Notes under the pieces: model-generated | The model's input: the letters and a program-made list of their open reading frames with translations, nothing else | Told to the model about the DNA's origin: nothing | Database searches by the model: none | In this document: positions 1 to 9,211 of the stretch, piece by piece | Position numbering within the stretch: the first letter of the stretch is position 1 | Layout: every line of letters starts with the position of its first letter | Assembly: GCA_020060215.1 (NCBI GenBank) | Contig: JAGVAP010000053.1 | Span: 62,001 to 126,000 of the forward strand | Origin: Deltaproteobacteria bacterium | GTDB taxonomy: Bacteria > Desulfobacterota > DSM-4660 > Desulfatiglandales > HGW-15 | Reading direction: 5' to 3' | DNA length: 64,000 nucleotides | Made by a program: the position numbers and the translations under genes

Positions 1-1979
1 GACAGCGGCACGGACAGATTCAGCGGCGTCTGCCCCCCGAACTGCACGATCACCCCTTCGGGGTTCTCCTGCTCCACGATGTGGAGCACGTCCTCCCTGG
101 TCAGGGGCTCGAAGTAGAGTCTGTCGGAGGTATCGTAGTCCGTGCTCACCGTCTCGGGGTTGCTGTTGACCATGATGCTCTCGATGCCCATCTCCCGGAG
201 CGCAAAGGAGGCCTGCACGCAGCAATAATCGAACTCGATCCCCTGTCCGATCCGGTTGGGGCCGCCCCCCAGGATGATCACCTTCTTCCGGGGGGTGCTG
301 CGGATCTCGTTCTCCTTCTCATAGGTGGAGTAGTAATAAGGGGTGTAAGCCTCGAACTCCGCGGCACAGGTGTCGACCAGCTTGTAGACAGGACAGACTC
401 CCTTTTCCCTGCGCGTCTTTCGGATCCCCTCCTCCTGGGTTCGGAAGAGCTCGGCCAGCCGCACGTCCGAGAATCCGTACTCCTTGACCCGCTTCAGGAA
501 CTCAGGCTCCCATCGATCCGGGGAAATGCCCTTTTCCGCGAGATCCAGGAGGTGTTTCTCCGCCTCATGGATCTCGCGGATGTGGTAGAGGAACCAGCGA
601 TCGATGCGGGTGAGCTCGTAGATCCGCTCCAGAGACATGCCGCACTCCAGCGCGTCGCGGATGTAGAAGAGCCTCCTGGAATTGGGTTCGAGAAGATGGG
701 CCTCGATCTCACGGGGGTCGAGAGGCCGGGAACCATTCCCCTTCCCCGCGGACCCCAGACCGAATCGGCCGATTTCCAGGGAGCGGACCGCTTTCTGAAG
801 GGCCTCCTTGAAGGTCCTCCCTATGGCCATGGTCTCGCCTACGGACTTCATGGAGGTGCTCAGCCGATCCTGGGCGCCTGGAAACTTTTCGAAGGTCCAT
901 CGGGGGATCTTGACCACGCAGTAGTCGATGGTCGGTTCAAAGGAGGCGAGGGTCTCCCGGGTGATGTCGTTCGAGATCTCGTCCAGGGTGTATCCGACCG
1001 CCAGTTTGGCCGCGATCTTCGCGATCGGAAAACCGGTGGCCTTGGAGGCGAGGGCCGAACTTCTGGAGACCCTCGGATTCATCTCGATCACCATCATCTC
1101 GCCGTTTTCGGGATGAATGGCGAACTGGATATTGGATCCGCCGGTCTCCACCCCGATCTCCCGGATGATGTCGATCGCGCTGTCCCTCATCTTCTGGTAT
1201 TCGCGGTCCGTGAGGGTCTGCGCAGGGGCCACGGTGATGCTGTCGCCGGTGTGTACCCCCATGGGATCGAAGTTCTCGATGGAGCAGATGATCACGACAT
1301 TGTCTTTGAAATCCCTCATCACCTCCAGCTCGTACTCCTTCCAGCCGATGAGGGACTCCTCCATGATGATCTCGGAGATCATGCTCGCCTCCAGCCCGTC
1401 GCCGGCGAGCGTCTCCATCTCTTCCCGGTTGTAGGCGATGCCGCTTCCCAGCCCGCCCAGGGTGAAGCTTGCCCGGAGGATGATGGGGTATCCGATCCAT
1501 TCCGCGATCTCCCTCGCCTGGGCCAGGTTCCTTGCAATGCCGTTCCTGGGGACCCGCAGTCCGATGCGCAGCATGGCGTCTCTGAAGAGCTCGCGGTCCT
1601 CCGCCTTCTTGATCACGGGGAGGGAGGCGCCGATCATCTCCACACCCAATCGCTCCAGGATTCCGCTCTCCGCCATCTTGACGGCCGTATTGAGCCCGGT
1701 CTGACCGCCCAGCGTGGGGAGGATGGCCTGGGGCCGCTCCCGCTCGATCACCTTGGCTACAAACTCCGGTGTGATGGGTTCAATGTAGGTCCTGTGGGCC
1801 ATGTCGGGATCGGTCATGATGGTGGCCGGGTTGCTGTTGATCAGCACCACCTCGTAGCCCTCTTCCTTCAGGGCCTTGCAGGCCTGGGTTCCGGAGTAGT
1901 CGAATTCACAGGCCTGGCCGATGACGATCGGGCCTGAGCCGATGATGAGGATCTTATGAATGTCTTTGCGCTTGGGCAT
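1..1979 (-). CDS. carB: Carbamoyl-phosphate synthase large subunit, 3' part cut by window edge
   Basis: This is the large subunit of carbamoyl-phosphate synthase, which makes carbamoyl phosphate from ammonia (channelled from CarA), bicarbonate and two ATP for pyrimidine and arginine synthesis. Translating the minus strand from the ATG at 1979 gives [18 protein letters not shown], the typical CarB start. It continues through the first ATP-grasp half ([28 protein letters not shown]) into the start of the second synthetase half ([19 protein letters not shown]). About 659 of the usual ~1,070 codons are visible; the rest lies beyond position 1. It is downstream of carA on the same strand, separated by 130 bases that hold a palindromic repeat. 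Identification is secure. Confidence 0.97.
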   Translation of the reverse strand, partial: MPKRKDIHKILIIGSGPIVIGQACEFDYSGTQACKALKEEGYEVVLINSNPATIMTDPDMAHRTYIEPITPEFVAKVIERERPQAILPTLGGQTGLNTAVKMAESGILERLGVEMIGASLPVIKKAEDRELFRDAMLRIGLRVPRNGIARNLAQAREIAEWIGYPIILRASFTLGGLGSGIAYNREEMETLAGDGLEASMISEIIMEESLIGWKEYELEVMRDFKDNVVIICSIENFDPMGVHTGDSITVAPAQTLTDREYQKMRDSAIDIIREIGVETGGSNIQFAIHPENGEMMVIEMNPRVSRSSALASKATGFPIAKIAAKLAVGYTLDEISNDITRETLASFEPTIDYCVVKIPRWTFEKFPGAQDRLSTSMKSVGETMAIGRTFKEALQKAVRSLEIGRFGLGSAGKGNGSRPLDPREIEAHLLEPNSRRLFYIRDALECGMSLERIYELTRIDRWFLYHIREIHEAEKHLLDLAEKGISPDRWEPEFLKRVKEYGFSDVRLAELFRTQEEGIRKTRREKGVCPVYKLVDTCAAEFEAYTPYYYSTYEKENEIRSTPRKKVIILGGGPNRIGQGIEFDYCCVQASFALREMGIESIMVNSNPETVSTDYDTSDRLYFEPLTREDVLHIVEQENPEGVIVQFGGQTPLNLSVPL

Positions 1980-2019
1980 CAGAGTTCAATATAAAGGACC
2001 ACCACGTAAGTGGCTTTGT

Positions 2020-2112
2020 CATGATACAAAGAAGTTCCGAGGAGCGAGGCGTACAGGCTAGTACGCCGCAACGACGCGGAACGAGGGCAACGCCGTGGAT
2101 GACTGTTTTTCA
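2020..2112 (-). repeat. Palindromic intergenic repeat between carA and carB
   Basis: The 130-base gap between carA and carB contains a GC-rich stretch with a perfect hairpin, GCGTAC-AGGCTA-GTACGC (about 2050-2067), followed by the phrase AACGACGCGGAACGAGGGCA. The right end runs into the carA stop codon. I recognise this as the style of a dispersed intergenic repeat from memory of related genomes; only one copy is present here. No promoter or terminator role can be read from it. Confidence 0.45.
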
Positions 2113-3270
2113 TCGGCCTGTCTCCATCATGGAGACGAACCGGTCAAAAAGATACCCTGCGTCGTGGGGGCCCGGGGAGGCCTCGGGGTGATACTGGACC
2201 GAGAACAGGGGGATCCTCTTGTGCGCCAGCCCTTCCACGGTGCGGTCGTTCAGGTTGAGGTGGCTGATCTGCACGTCCGGATCCTTCAGGGAGTCGATGT
2301 CCACACAGAACCCATGATTCTGGGAGGTGATTTCCACCCTGTCGGTGGTCAGGTCCTTCACCGGCTGATTCGCGCCGCGATGCCCGAACTTCAACTTGAA
2401 TGTCTTCCCGCCGAGGGCCAGGCCGATCAGTTGATGGCCCAGGCAGATGCCGAAGACAGGTCTTCGGCCGATCTGGTCCCGGATCGTCTCCACCGCATAC
2501 CCGACGGCCGCGGGATCGCCGGGGCCGTTGCTCAGAAAGAGGCCGTCCGGGTTCAACCGTTCTATGGATCCGGGCGGAGTATCCGCAGGCACCATCAGGA
2601 CGGTGCACTTCCTTTGCTCCAGGGACCGGAGGATGTTGTACTTCACGCCGAAATCCATGGCCACGACCCTCCAGCCGCCGGGCCTCTCGGGCCAACGAAA
2701 CTGATCGAGGCCGGACTGCAGCCTGACCGCTTTCCCGTCCTGCCACAACATCGGCTCCCTGCAAGTCACCTCCATGACCAGATCTCGCCCTTCCATCCTG
2801 GGAAAGGACCGGGCCTTCCGGATCAGGGAACCGTGGTCGAGATCGAGCGTCGAGGCGACCGCCCTCATGGCGCCCGTCAGCCGGATGTGCCGGGTGAGCG
2901 CCCGGGTGTCGATCCCCTCGATTCCCAGGACCCGGCCGGCCTTCAGGTACTCGGCCAGGCTCTTTTGCGAGCGCCAGTTGCTCGGGCCCTCCTGGTACTC
3001 CTTGAGGATCAGGCATCGAACCTGGATGCGCTCGGACTCCACGTCCGCGTCGTTGATGCCGTAGTTTCCGATGAGGGGGTAGGTCATGGTGACCATCTGA
3101 CCGCAGTAGGAAGGGTCGGTCAGGATCTCCTGGTAACCGGACATCCCGGTATTGAAGACCACCTCTCCCGTGGTCTCCCCTTCGCCGGTGAAGGAGCGGC
3201 CCGAAAAGACGGTCCCGTCCTCCAGGGCCAGCACGGCGGGCAGGTAGCCTTTGTCGAATGAATTCATCAT
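2110..3270 (-). CDS. carA: Carbamoyl-phosphate synthase small (glutaminase) subunit
   Basis: CarA hydrolyses glutamine and passes ammonia to CarB. The 386-residue product has the CarA N-terminal domain (ALEDGTVFSG, VFNTGMSGYQEILTDPSYCG) and a C-terminal class I amidotransferase domain with nucleophile Cys276 in PVFGICLGHQ and the His361/Glu363 pair in VQYHPEAS. Length is normal for the family. Two adjacent ATGs (3270, 3267) could serve as start; upstream Shine-Dalgarno signal is weak. It lies directly downstream of the glutamate synthase GATase gene and upstream of carB on the same strand, so the two glutamine-using activities may be co-transcribed. Confidence 0.97.
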   Translation of the reverse strand: MMNSFDKGYLPAVLALEDGTVFSGRSFTGEGETTGEVVFNTGMSGYQEILTDPSYCGQMVTMTYPLIGNYGINDADVESERIQVRCLILKEYQEGPSNWRSQKSLAEYLKAGRVLGIEGIDTRALTRHIRLTGAMRAVASTLDLDHGSLIRKARSFPRMEGRDLVMEVTCREPMLWQDGKAVRLQSGLDQFRWPERPGGWRVVAMDFGVKYNILRSLEQRKCTVLMVPADTPPGSIERLNPDGLFLSNGPGDPAAVGYAVETIRDQIGRRPVFGICLGHQLIGLALGGKTFKLKFGHRGANQPVKDLTTDRVEITSQNHGFCVDIDSLKDPDVQISHLNLNDRTVEGLAHKRIPLFSVQYHPEASPGPHDAGYLFDRFVSMMETGR

Positions 3271-3379
3271 GTCTCGGTGTCTGGATTTGAGGTCTCTCGG
3301 GTGAATTCACAAGGGGTGCGCGACATAGGATCAAAGCCGTCCTGCTGCAGTTCAGCCTTCGATCCCCGATGTCCTCTAT

Positions 3380-6211
3380 TCATCCCGTTTGTTTTCCCGC
3401 TGCCTTTCGCCGTCTCACCTCCGAGCGGACGCGGGTTGTCTTCGGTTTTCCCGACCCGGGAAGGCCTGCCTTCGGTCTCCCTGGCCTGGGAGGTCTGCCT
3501 TCCGAAGTCTCGACGAAGGGGGGGCCTGCCCTCCGGAGTCTTGACGAAGGAGGGTTGACCGCTTCCCTGTGCTCGATCCATTCTTCCAGGCTTTCCTCGA
3601 CGACGCGGGCCGCGCTTCTGGGCCGCACCTTGCAGTATACCTCAAGGGGACTCCTCTGAACACCCTCAATTGTCAGAAGATCCTTTTCCACCGAGATCCC
3701 GAAGAGCCTCTCGTTTTCCCGGAGATAGGGCAGGATCAGGTCCCAATCCTTTTCCGAGAGGAGGACAATCTCACCACCGTTCAATTGATCCTCCTCCACC
3801 TTCCTCAAAGGATCCCGGACATAGATGGCGCCCCCGGACGCCAGGGAAAAGAGATTGGAGCCCGGGTAGGGGGTCGCCTGGGGTAGCGGTCTCCCTTCGT
3901 CGTCGTATTGCAGCCCATTGAGGATCACAAACCCGCCGCCGTTCAGGGGGTCTCCCGCCATGAAGGATTCGGCAAGATAGTCCAGGCAGGTCCCGTTGAT
4001 CACCACCCTGGGCCTTCCCACCGCATTGATGAGAGGCCTCCCGGCCGCGTTGCCCATGACGTAGACATCTCCTCCCTTGGCCCCATAGAGGAAGGTTTGG
4101 CCCACGTCGCCGTAGACCACCAGCTTGCCCGATTTCATGATCTGGCCCAGCTGGTCCTGCGCATTCCCGTGCACGGAGATGGAGAGCCCGTCGATCCCGG
4201 AAGCGAGGTAGTCTCCGGAGCTCCCGTAGATGTCGATCCTCACACCCCCCGTGTCCGGACCAAGTCCGCAGCCATGGAACCGCTGTCCCCTCAAGCCGAA
4301 GACAATGAAGCGCCGCCACCCCCTGAAAAAGGCCTCCGCCATGAGCCGGCTGTCACAGTGGTCTCCCTCCGGAGGGAACAGGGCGGCGTCGATGATCAGG
4401 ACCTTCTCCGGATAGGAGGGGCCTCTGAAGAACTGTCTGCTTTCCCAGTCGATGAGCCTGTAGGACCCCTTCCCATCCTCCCTCTCCAGCGTTGGAAAGT
4501 GGCGAAACATGATGTCCAGGGTGTGGGAGACCATCTGGAGGATCGATCGTCTCTTCTTGTCATAGGTTGGATAGCGATGGTCCAGCAGCCGGGTCAGTGC
4601 CGCGAGCGCCACTTCGAAATCCGCGTCCCCCCGGAGGCCATACCTCCGAATGTCCCTGAGGCAGTCCATCAGGTCCGAGTAGTCCCACTCTCTGATCCTG
4701 TCCCTGACATACTCGAAAAGAAGGTCGGAGCGCTGGAGCTCAAAAAATCCCGTGATATCGAAGCGCGGCTTTGTGTCGCCTTCCCATCGATAGTATACAT
4801 GGCCCGGAAGATAGGGGACCTGTCCGGTGTTCACACGAATCTCCTTGCCGAACTTGTCCGTGCAGGTGAGTTGCCTCTCAAGGGTCCCTCTGGATTTTTC
4901 TTCCAGGTTGAAGATGAAGGCGCCGCCGTCCGTATGGCTGCCGCCCCGTGCGTTCCAGTAGCGGTCCGCAACGGTCCCCACCCTGGGATCCTCGTCGGAG
5001 AGGCTCTTCAGGGTTGCATCGATGGCCTGCTTCTCCGAGCAGATGAGGCCCACCTGAACCTGCCCTTCATGCAGCGCGAACACCTGAGGCCGCAGCATCG
5101 CCGTATCGGTAATGCCGACGAGCTGGAGCCTCTTCTGCTCCGTATCGTTCCGGGCGACGATGAAGAACCAGGGGCCGTCGGGGGACCCGTGGATGTGGGT
5201 CGCCTGAATGGCCCGGTAGAGTCTCTGCTTCTCTCTGGGAAGCCGGTCGAAGTCCCTCTCCATGGTGGGCGCAAGCGCCTCGATGACCAGCTCCAGGGGA
5301 TACCCGTAGGTCCGGCTGTAGAGATCGAAGAGGAGGGCCGAGACCTCCGTATCCGTCAGGAAGAGGGGATAGATGTTCCGCTGCCGCAGGTATTCGGTGA
5401 CGGAGTGGTAATTGGCGAAGTCGCCGTTATGGACCAGCGCTTCATTCAGGCCGATAAAAGGGTGGGCCCCCGCCGGATGCCATACCCTCCCCTTGGTGGG
5501 ATAGCGCTGATGGGCGATCCAGATGTGGGCCTTGAAATCATCCAGTTTGTAGTACTGCACCACCTGCTCGGCATAGCCCACGATCTTGAGGATGAAGAAG
5601 TTCCTGCCGTGAGAGAGGACAAACGCCCTCTGCTTTCCGTATGCGTCGTAGAACGTCCTATTGAGCCGGTAGGTGTTCTGGTAGATGAATTCATCCTCGG
5701 CCTGTCGTTTCGTAAGCCCTTCCAGGCCTTTCCTGTTGATGAAGGAGGCCAGCACGTCCGGCTTCACCCGGACGAAATACCTCCACACGTCCGGAGGCCT
5801 CACTTCCAGCCCCTGGATATCCCTGTAGTCGTCGATGCAGGGGATCTGCTCCGAGAAGCCGACGTCGAGGTAGGGGGTGACGAATTGATGCTCGACCTCC
5901 CGGATGACCCCCTTCTCCAGGACCGCGACCTGCAGGCAGTAATCCTCCTCGAGCGTCTCCCGCGAGACGCCGAGCATGCGGTGGTCAAAGCCCATGGCCG
6001 CGATTCCGCCGCCGCGGCCGTTGCCGCGGTTATGCATCTGCCGGGACGGCTCGAAGATGTGCCTTCCACGAACGGGGATGCTGCACGCGAAACCGGTGAC
6101 GCCGCAGCCCCCTTCTCCTTCGGTTCCCGAGGGAGGCGCCGTTCGAAGGCCTTCGACGAGCGGTTTCCTCGATTCTATGATCTTTCTAATAGCATCCATA
6201 TTATTTGTCAT
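3380..6211 (-). CDS. Glutamate synthase-type subunit: class II glutamine amidotransferase fused to GXGXG domain
   Basis: Residue Cys36 in GGCGVTGF is the likely N-terminal nucleophile of a class II (Ntn) glutaminase, released by removal of a short propeptide. The region to about residue 450 matches this fold (HNRGNGRGGG, HQRYPTKGRVWHPAGAHPF, LVHNGDFANY, LTDTEVSALLFDLYSR). The C-terminal third carries GXGXG repeats (GSSGDYLASGIDG, GQTFLYGAKGGDVYVMGNAAG). The FMN synthase domain that sits between them in classical GltB is missing and is supplied by the neighbouring genes. The last ~60 residues (PPSSRLRRAGPPFVETSEG onward) are low-complexity and encoded by a degenerate tandem palindromic repeat. 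ATG at 6211 or 6199 (MDAIRKII) are both possible; the upstream DNA is repeat-like with no clear ribosome site. Confidence 0.88.
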   Translation of the reverse strand: MTNNMDAIRKIIESRKPLVEGLRTAPPSGTEGEGGCGVTGFACSIPVRGRHIFEPSRQMHNRGNGRGGGIAAMGFDHRMLGVSRETLEEDYCLQVAVLEKGVIREVEHQFVTPYLDVGFSEQIPCIDDYRDIQGLEVRPPDVWRYFVRVKPDVLASFINRKGLEGLTKRQAEDEFIYQNTYRLNRTFYDAYGKQRAFVLSHGRNFFILKIVGYAEQVVQYYKLDDFKAHIWIAHQRYPTKGRVWHPAGAHPFIGLNEALVHNGDFANYHSVTEYLRQRNIYPLFLTDTEVSALLFDLYSRTYGYPLELVIEALAPTMERDFDRLPREKQRLYRAIQATHIHGSPDGPWFFIVARNDTEQKRLQLVGITDTAMLRPQVFALHEGQVQVGLICSEKQAIDATLKSLSDEDPRVGTVADRYWNARGGSHTDGGAFIFNLEEKSRGTLERQLTCTDKFGKEIRVNTGQVPYLPGHVYYRWEGDTKPRFDITGFFELQRSDLLFEYVRDRIREWDYSDLMDCLRDIRRYGLRGDADFEVALAALTRLLDHRYPTYDKKRRSILQMVSHTLDIMFRHFPTLEREDGKGSYRLIDWESRQFFRGPSYPEKVLIIDAALFPPEGDHCDSRLMAEAFFRGWRRFIVFGLRGQRFHGCGLGPDTGGVRIDIYGSSGDYLASGIDGLSISVHGNAQDQLGQIMKSGKLVVYGDVGQTFLYGAKGGDVYVMGNAAGRPLINAVGRPRVVINGTCLDYLAESFMAGDPLNGGGFVILNGLQYDDEGRPLPQATPYPGSNLFSLASGGAIYVRDPLRKVEEDQLNGGEIVLLSEKDWDLILPYLRENERLFGISVEKDLLTIEGVQRSPLEVYCKVRPRSAARVVEESLEEWIEHREAVNPPSSRLRRAGPPFVETSEGRPPRPGRPKAGLPGSGKPKTTRVRSEVRRRKAAGKQTG
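3430..3560. repeat. Degenerate tandem palindromic repeat inside the 3' end of the GATase/GXGXG gene
   Basis: Four imperfect units of about 30 bases share the phrases CTTCGG/CTCCGG and GGAAGGCCTGCC/GGGGGGCCTGCC/GGAGGTCTGCC. Each unit is partly self-complementary. In the minus frame they encode the Gly/Arg/Pro-rich tail GRPPRPGRPKAGLPGSGKPK. This looks like an intergenic repeat that has been captured by the reading frame rather than a folded domain. Confidence 0.55.
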
Positions 6212-6262
6212 TTGTCATTCTTCGTTTGTCATTGGTCACTGTCATGTGTGACTTGTCATTGG
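6208..6262. repeat. TTTGTCATT/TTGGTCA short-word repeat upstream of GATase gene
   Basis: Words of the type TTTGTCATT, TTGTCATTGGTCAC and GTCATTGG occur in tandem just upstream of, and overlapping, the start of the 3380-6211 gene. Related words in opposite orientations occur at 52945-53071. No regulatory motif was recognised. Confidence 0.4.
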
Positions 6263-6297
6263 TGGCTCGGCCGTGCTGTCACCCCGTTGCACCTCTG

Positions 6298-6376
6298 GTA
6301 GGTTGGGTGGAGCGAAGCGAAACCCATCGGTTTTCCGGCCGTGCCTCATCGATGGGCCTCGCTTCGCTGATCCATG
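6298..6376. repeat. Inverted repeat, GGGTGGAGCGAAGCGAAACCCATCG family, copy 1
   Basis: The left arm has GGTTGGGTGGAGCGAAGCGA and AACCCATCGG; the right arm, GATGGGCCTCGCTTCGCTGA, is its degenerate complement. A second copy lies at 9391-9483. The right arm overlaps the last codons of the glutamate synthase gene ending at 6346, so the final residues (QRSEAHR) are repeat-encoded. It may act as a terminator-like hairpin between the two glt genes; that is inference. Confidence 0.6.
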
Positions 6377-7848
6377 TAATCCAGGTGCACCAGGCAATCG
6401 GCGCGGCCCACCAGTTCCCGGACGCTCTTCATCCCGAGCCGTTTCAGGATGCGGGCCAGTTCGTTCCTCCAGGCGAGGAACATGTTGACGACCCTGCGCG
6501 TCCCCCACTCCTGGTCGATCAGGTTCATCAGCTCCGGGTCGGTCGTGGCGATCCCCCTGGCGCACCCCCGGCCGCTTTCACAGTTATGGCAACGGATGCA
6601 CTCCAGGGCGACCAGGTCGGCCGTGCCGGTGCAGACCCCGTCCGCACCCAGGGCGATGATCTTGGCCACATCGTGGGGTGTCCTCACCCCCCCGCCGGCG
6701 ATCACCGTGATCTTGTCCCGCACCCCTTCCTCGACCAGGAAGCGATGGACCTTGGGGACCGCATACTCGATGGGCATGGCGATGTTCTTCTTGGCGATGT
6801 CCGGGGCCGCGCCCGTCCCCCCGTAGCTCCCGTCCAGGTGGATGATGTGGGCCCCTGCATAGTAGCTCCCCACCGCGACCATATCGACGTCGTTCGGCGT
6901 AGACACCTTCACGGATACCAGGGCCCGGGGATTGATGGCCTTGATCCAGTCCACGTGCTTCTTGTGATCCTCCACGCTGTAGACGCTGTGGAACGGAAAA
7001 GGGGAGAACAGGGGAAATCCGACCACGGCCTCGCGCATCCTCGCAACGCCCGGGGTGACCTTGTCGCCGAGGAGGTGTCCCCCCAGCCCCGGCTTTGCAC
7101 CCTGTGCGTATTTGAATTCCACGATCTTCACCCTCTGGATGGTCTCTTCCCGCACGCCGAAGAGTCCGGTGGCCACCTGCGTGATCACATGGTCGTCGTA
7201 GGGTTTCAGTTCATCGGGATACCCCCCTTCGCCCGTGCAGCAGAAGGTCCCGAGCGACGCGGCCGCCTTGATCCTGCTCAGCATGGTGGTGATGCTGACG
7301 GAACCGTAGGACATGCCCCCTCCGTAAAAAGGGACATTGATCCTCACCCGGTGGGCATGATCTTCCCGGCGGTTGAGCTCGACCCCCATGTCCACGTCGT
7401 CCTGCCCGGGACCGTCGTTTCCCTTTGGGGGAAGGAGGATCCGCAGCTTGTCGAAGCCCCCTTCCGAAGCGCCCGTCTTGTATTCCAGCCCCCCGGGCGG
7501 CGTCCGCCCGTATTCCGCCATATACCAGGTGCTGGCCAGCAGGTCCGGGGTCCACCGGAAGTCCCCGAGGGTCTCAAAGGTGGGATTGCTTTTGATCGTG
7601 AGGGCTTGAGCCGGGCAGTTGCGATGGCATGGATTCGCACAGTCCGGACCCGTGCATCGGTAGTGATGGGCTGTGACGACCCTGCCCCTCCGGAATTCAT
7701 GGACCTCATGAGGGCAGACCTCCACGCAATGACCGCAGGCCGTGCAACCGCCGGAGCGTACCAGGCGATACTTGGCGACCGGGTTGCGGAAGCGGGAAGG
7801 GGTATGGACGACGACCGGCGGTCTCCTGTTTCTCAGCTCTCTATTCAA
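6346..7848 (-). CDS. Glutamate synthase, FMN/iron-sulfur (ferredoxin-type) catalytic subunit
   Basis: This is the FMN-binding synthase domain that reductively transfers ammonia to 2-oxoglutarate. It starts with a ferredoxin-like module (CTACGHCVEVCP; CTGPDCANPCHRNCP), followed by a glutamate-synthase TIM barrel. The active-site and cofactor motifs HLDGSYGGTGAAP and IAGGGVRTPHDVAKIIALGA are intact, as is the [3Fe-4S] cysteine set CIRCHNCESGRGC. I place the start at the TTG at 7848, which overlaps the upstream stop (CTTGAATAG) and gives about 500 residues. In-frame ATGs further upstream lie deep inside the neighbouring gene. It pairs with the GATase/GXGXG protein downstream; no NADPH-type GltD is visible, so ferredoxin or another carrier is the likely donor. 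Confidence 0.88.
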   Translation of the reverse strand: MNRELRNRRPPVVVHTPSRFRNPVAKYRLVRSGGCTACGHCVEVCPHEVHEFRRGRVVTAHHYRCTGPDCANPCHRNCPAQALTIKSNPTFETLGDFRWTPDLLASTWYMAEYGRTPPGGLEYKTGASEGGFDKLRILLPPKGNDGPGQDDVDMGVELNRREDHAHRVRINVPFYGGGMSYGSVSITTMLSRIKAAASLGTFCCTGEGGYPDELKPYDDHVITQVATGLFGVREETIQRVKIVEFKYAQGAKPGLGGHLLGDKVTPGVARMREAVVGFPLFSPFPFHSVYSVEDHKKHVDWIKAINPRALVSVKVSTPNDVDMVAVGSYYAGAHIIHLDGSYGGTGAAPDIAKKNIAMPIEYAVPKVHRFLVEEGVRDKITVIAGGGVRTPHDVAKIIALGADGVCTGTADLVALECIRCHNCESGRGCARGIATTDPELMNLIDQEWGTRRVVNMFLAWRNELARILKRLGMKSVRELVGRADCLVHLDYMDQRSEAHR

Positions 7849-9211
7849 GCTCCCAGCCCTCCTGCATTCTGCCCAAGTCCCCGAACGCAGCCCGGTCCAG
7901 GTCGTCGAAGAAGATGGCCCGGCCGGTCTCCCCCCGGAGGCGGCGGACATCTCGAATGCCCATGGCCCCCATCATCTCCAGGAGCTGGTTATGCCAGGCG
8001 CCGATCATGTTGATGACCCTTCCGGCCACCCAGGGGGAAGGGGCCCCCTCGATGTCGCCGGGGCACGGAAGACCACGGGTGCAGCGTCCGCACATCCTGC
8101 ACCCGAGCGATACGAGCAGGGGGATGTCCACAAAGACCCCGTCCACCCCGCACAGGATCGCCTTGGTGACGTGCTCCGCCATGGAAAACCCGCCGCTTGC
8201 AAGGAGCGACACTCCATCCCGGATCCCTGCGTCCAGAAGGGCCGAATGGCACCTGCGGATCACGTCCTTGAGGAAGACCGGCGGCGTGTCCGACGATTCC
8301 CCGCTACGGCCCGCGGCGATGTGAATCACAGGGAAACCCCTCTTGGCCAGCGAAACGATCTTCTCCTCGACCCCTTGAGAGGCCGGAACACGGATGGAGA
8401 CCAGGGTTCCCCCGGACTCGGGAGGGTACCCCTTCATGATTTCCGGTGTCCATGCCGCCTCGATCATCCTGTGCCCCCGGAGAGATCTCGGGTCCGGGGA
8501 ATTCCCGTTCACCTGGGGAACCAGACACGATTGAAGACCGGCCGCGCCCTTCGGTTTCGGGCCCCCTACGGCCAGCAATGTTCCCAGATGCTCTGCGGCC
8601 ATGGCCCAGCCTTTCAGGGTGTTCCTGCCGTATGCACCAAAGTCCGGGACCCTGAGCAGGATGGGAATGGGGAGTTCGAGCAGCATACCGCCTTCTCCGG
8701 CCTTCCCCCCGTCGAGGTGATGAGGGGTCCCTCCGAGATCGATCGCCGTGCTGATGTATTCGCGGCCGTGGATCCCGTCCCGGGTGGGCCGCACGATCTC
8801 GGACATGTCGGTCCACATGGAGTCGAACCCCGGTCCGCTGAAGCGGCCTGGATAGCCGGCCCCTGAAACAGGGATCTTCCCTGTCTCCGCCTGGTACCAG
8901 AGCTTGGAGACGATCTCCGGCGTCCAGTAGGAATCGCCCATCTCCCGGTACTCGGGGTTGATGGTCTTGTGGATCAACTCCCTCGGACACCCCTGAACGC
9001 ACCGCAGGCAGTTCATGCACTCGTGGTCGATCGAGTCCAGCATCTGTTTGGCGTCCAGTCCGCGCCTCTCATAGACCTTGTATACGCAGCTCTTTTTTAC
9101 GCACTGGGCGCACTTCAAACACCCTTCCTCCCATGCGACGATCCCCGACTTGGTCATGGGTTTCACTCGCGATGCGACGGGCCGTGTATGGATCATGTAT
9201 TTGGACGGCAT
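7841..9211 (-). CDS. Divergent glutamate-synthase-like FMN/iron-sulfur protein
   Basis: This 456-residue paralogue of the downstream synthase subunit has an N-terminal pair of 4Fe-4S-type clusters (CLKCAQCVKKSC, CMNCLRCVQGCP). It keeps the barrel-end glycine motif (LLASGGFSMAEHVTKAILCG) and the cysteine cluster CRMCGRCTRGLPC. The substrate/FMN loop DGSYGGTGAAP of its neighbour is replaced by AAGRSGESSD, so it may not have ordinary glutamate synthase activity. An electron-transfer or accessory role is possible. I chose the ATG at 9211 (MPSKYMIHTRPV) because conserved sequence begins there and a GAGGGGG stretch lies upstream. It is first in the glt run and its end overlaps the next start by a few bases. 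Confidence 0.8.
   Translation of the reverse strand: MPSKYMIHTRPVASRVKPMTKSGIVAWEEGCLKCAQCVKKSCVYKVYERRGLDAKQMLDSIDHECMNCLRCVQGCPRELIHKTINPEYREMGDSYWTPEIVSKLWYQAETGKIPVSGAGYPGRFSGPGFDSMWTDMSEIVRPTRDGIHGREYISTAIDLGGTPHHLDGGKAGEGGMLLELPIPILLRVPDFGAYGRNTLKGWAMAAEHLGTLLAVGGPKPKGAAGLQSCLVPQVNGNSPDPRSLRGHRMIEAAWTPEIMKGYPPESGGTLVSIRVPASQGVEEKIVSLAKRGFPVIHIAAGRSGESSDTPPVFLKDVIRRCHSALLDAGIRDGVSLLASGGFSMAEHVTKAILCGVDGVFVDIPLLVSLGCRMCGRCTRGLPCPGDIEGAPSPWVAGRVINMIGAWHNQLLEMMGAMGIRDVRRLRGETGRAIFFDDLDRAAFGDLGRMQEGWELE

Noticed and set aside
3267..3581. Minus-strand frame overlapping the carA start and the GATase tail
   Set aside because: It is made largely of the palindromic repeat and overlaps two real genes; no ribosome site or homology.
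3908..6301. Long plus-strand open frame opposite the glutamate synthase GATase gene
   Set aside because: It is fully antisense to a gene with clear domains, and its translation is Pro/Gly/Asp/His/Leu-rich with no recognisable motif. This is a typical GC-rich shadow frame.
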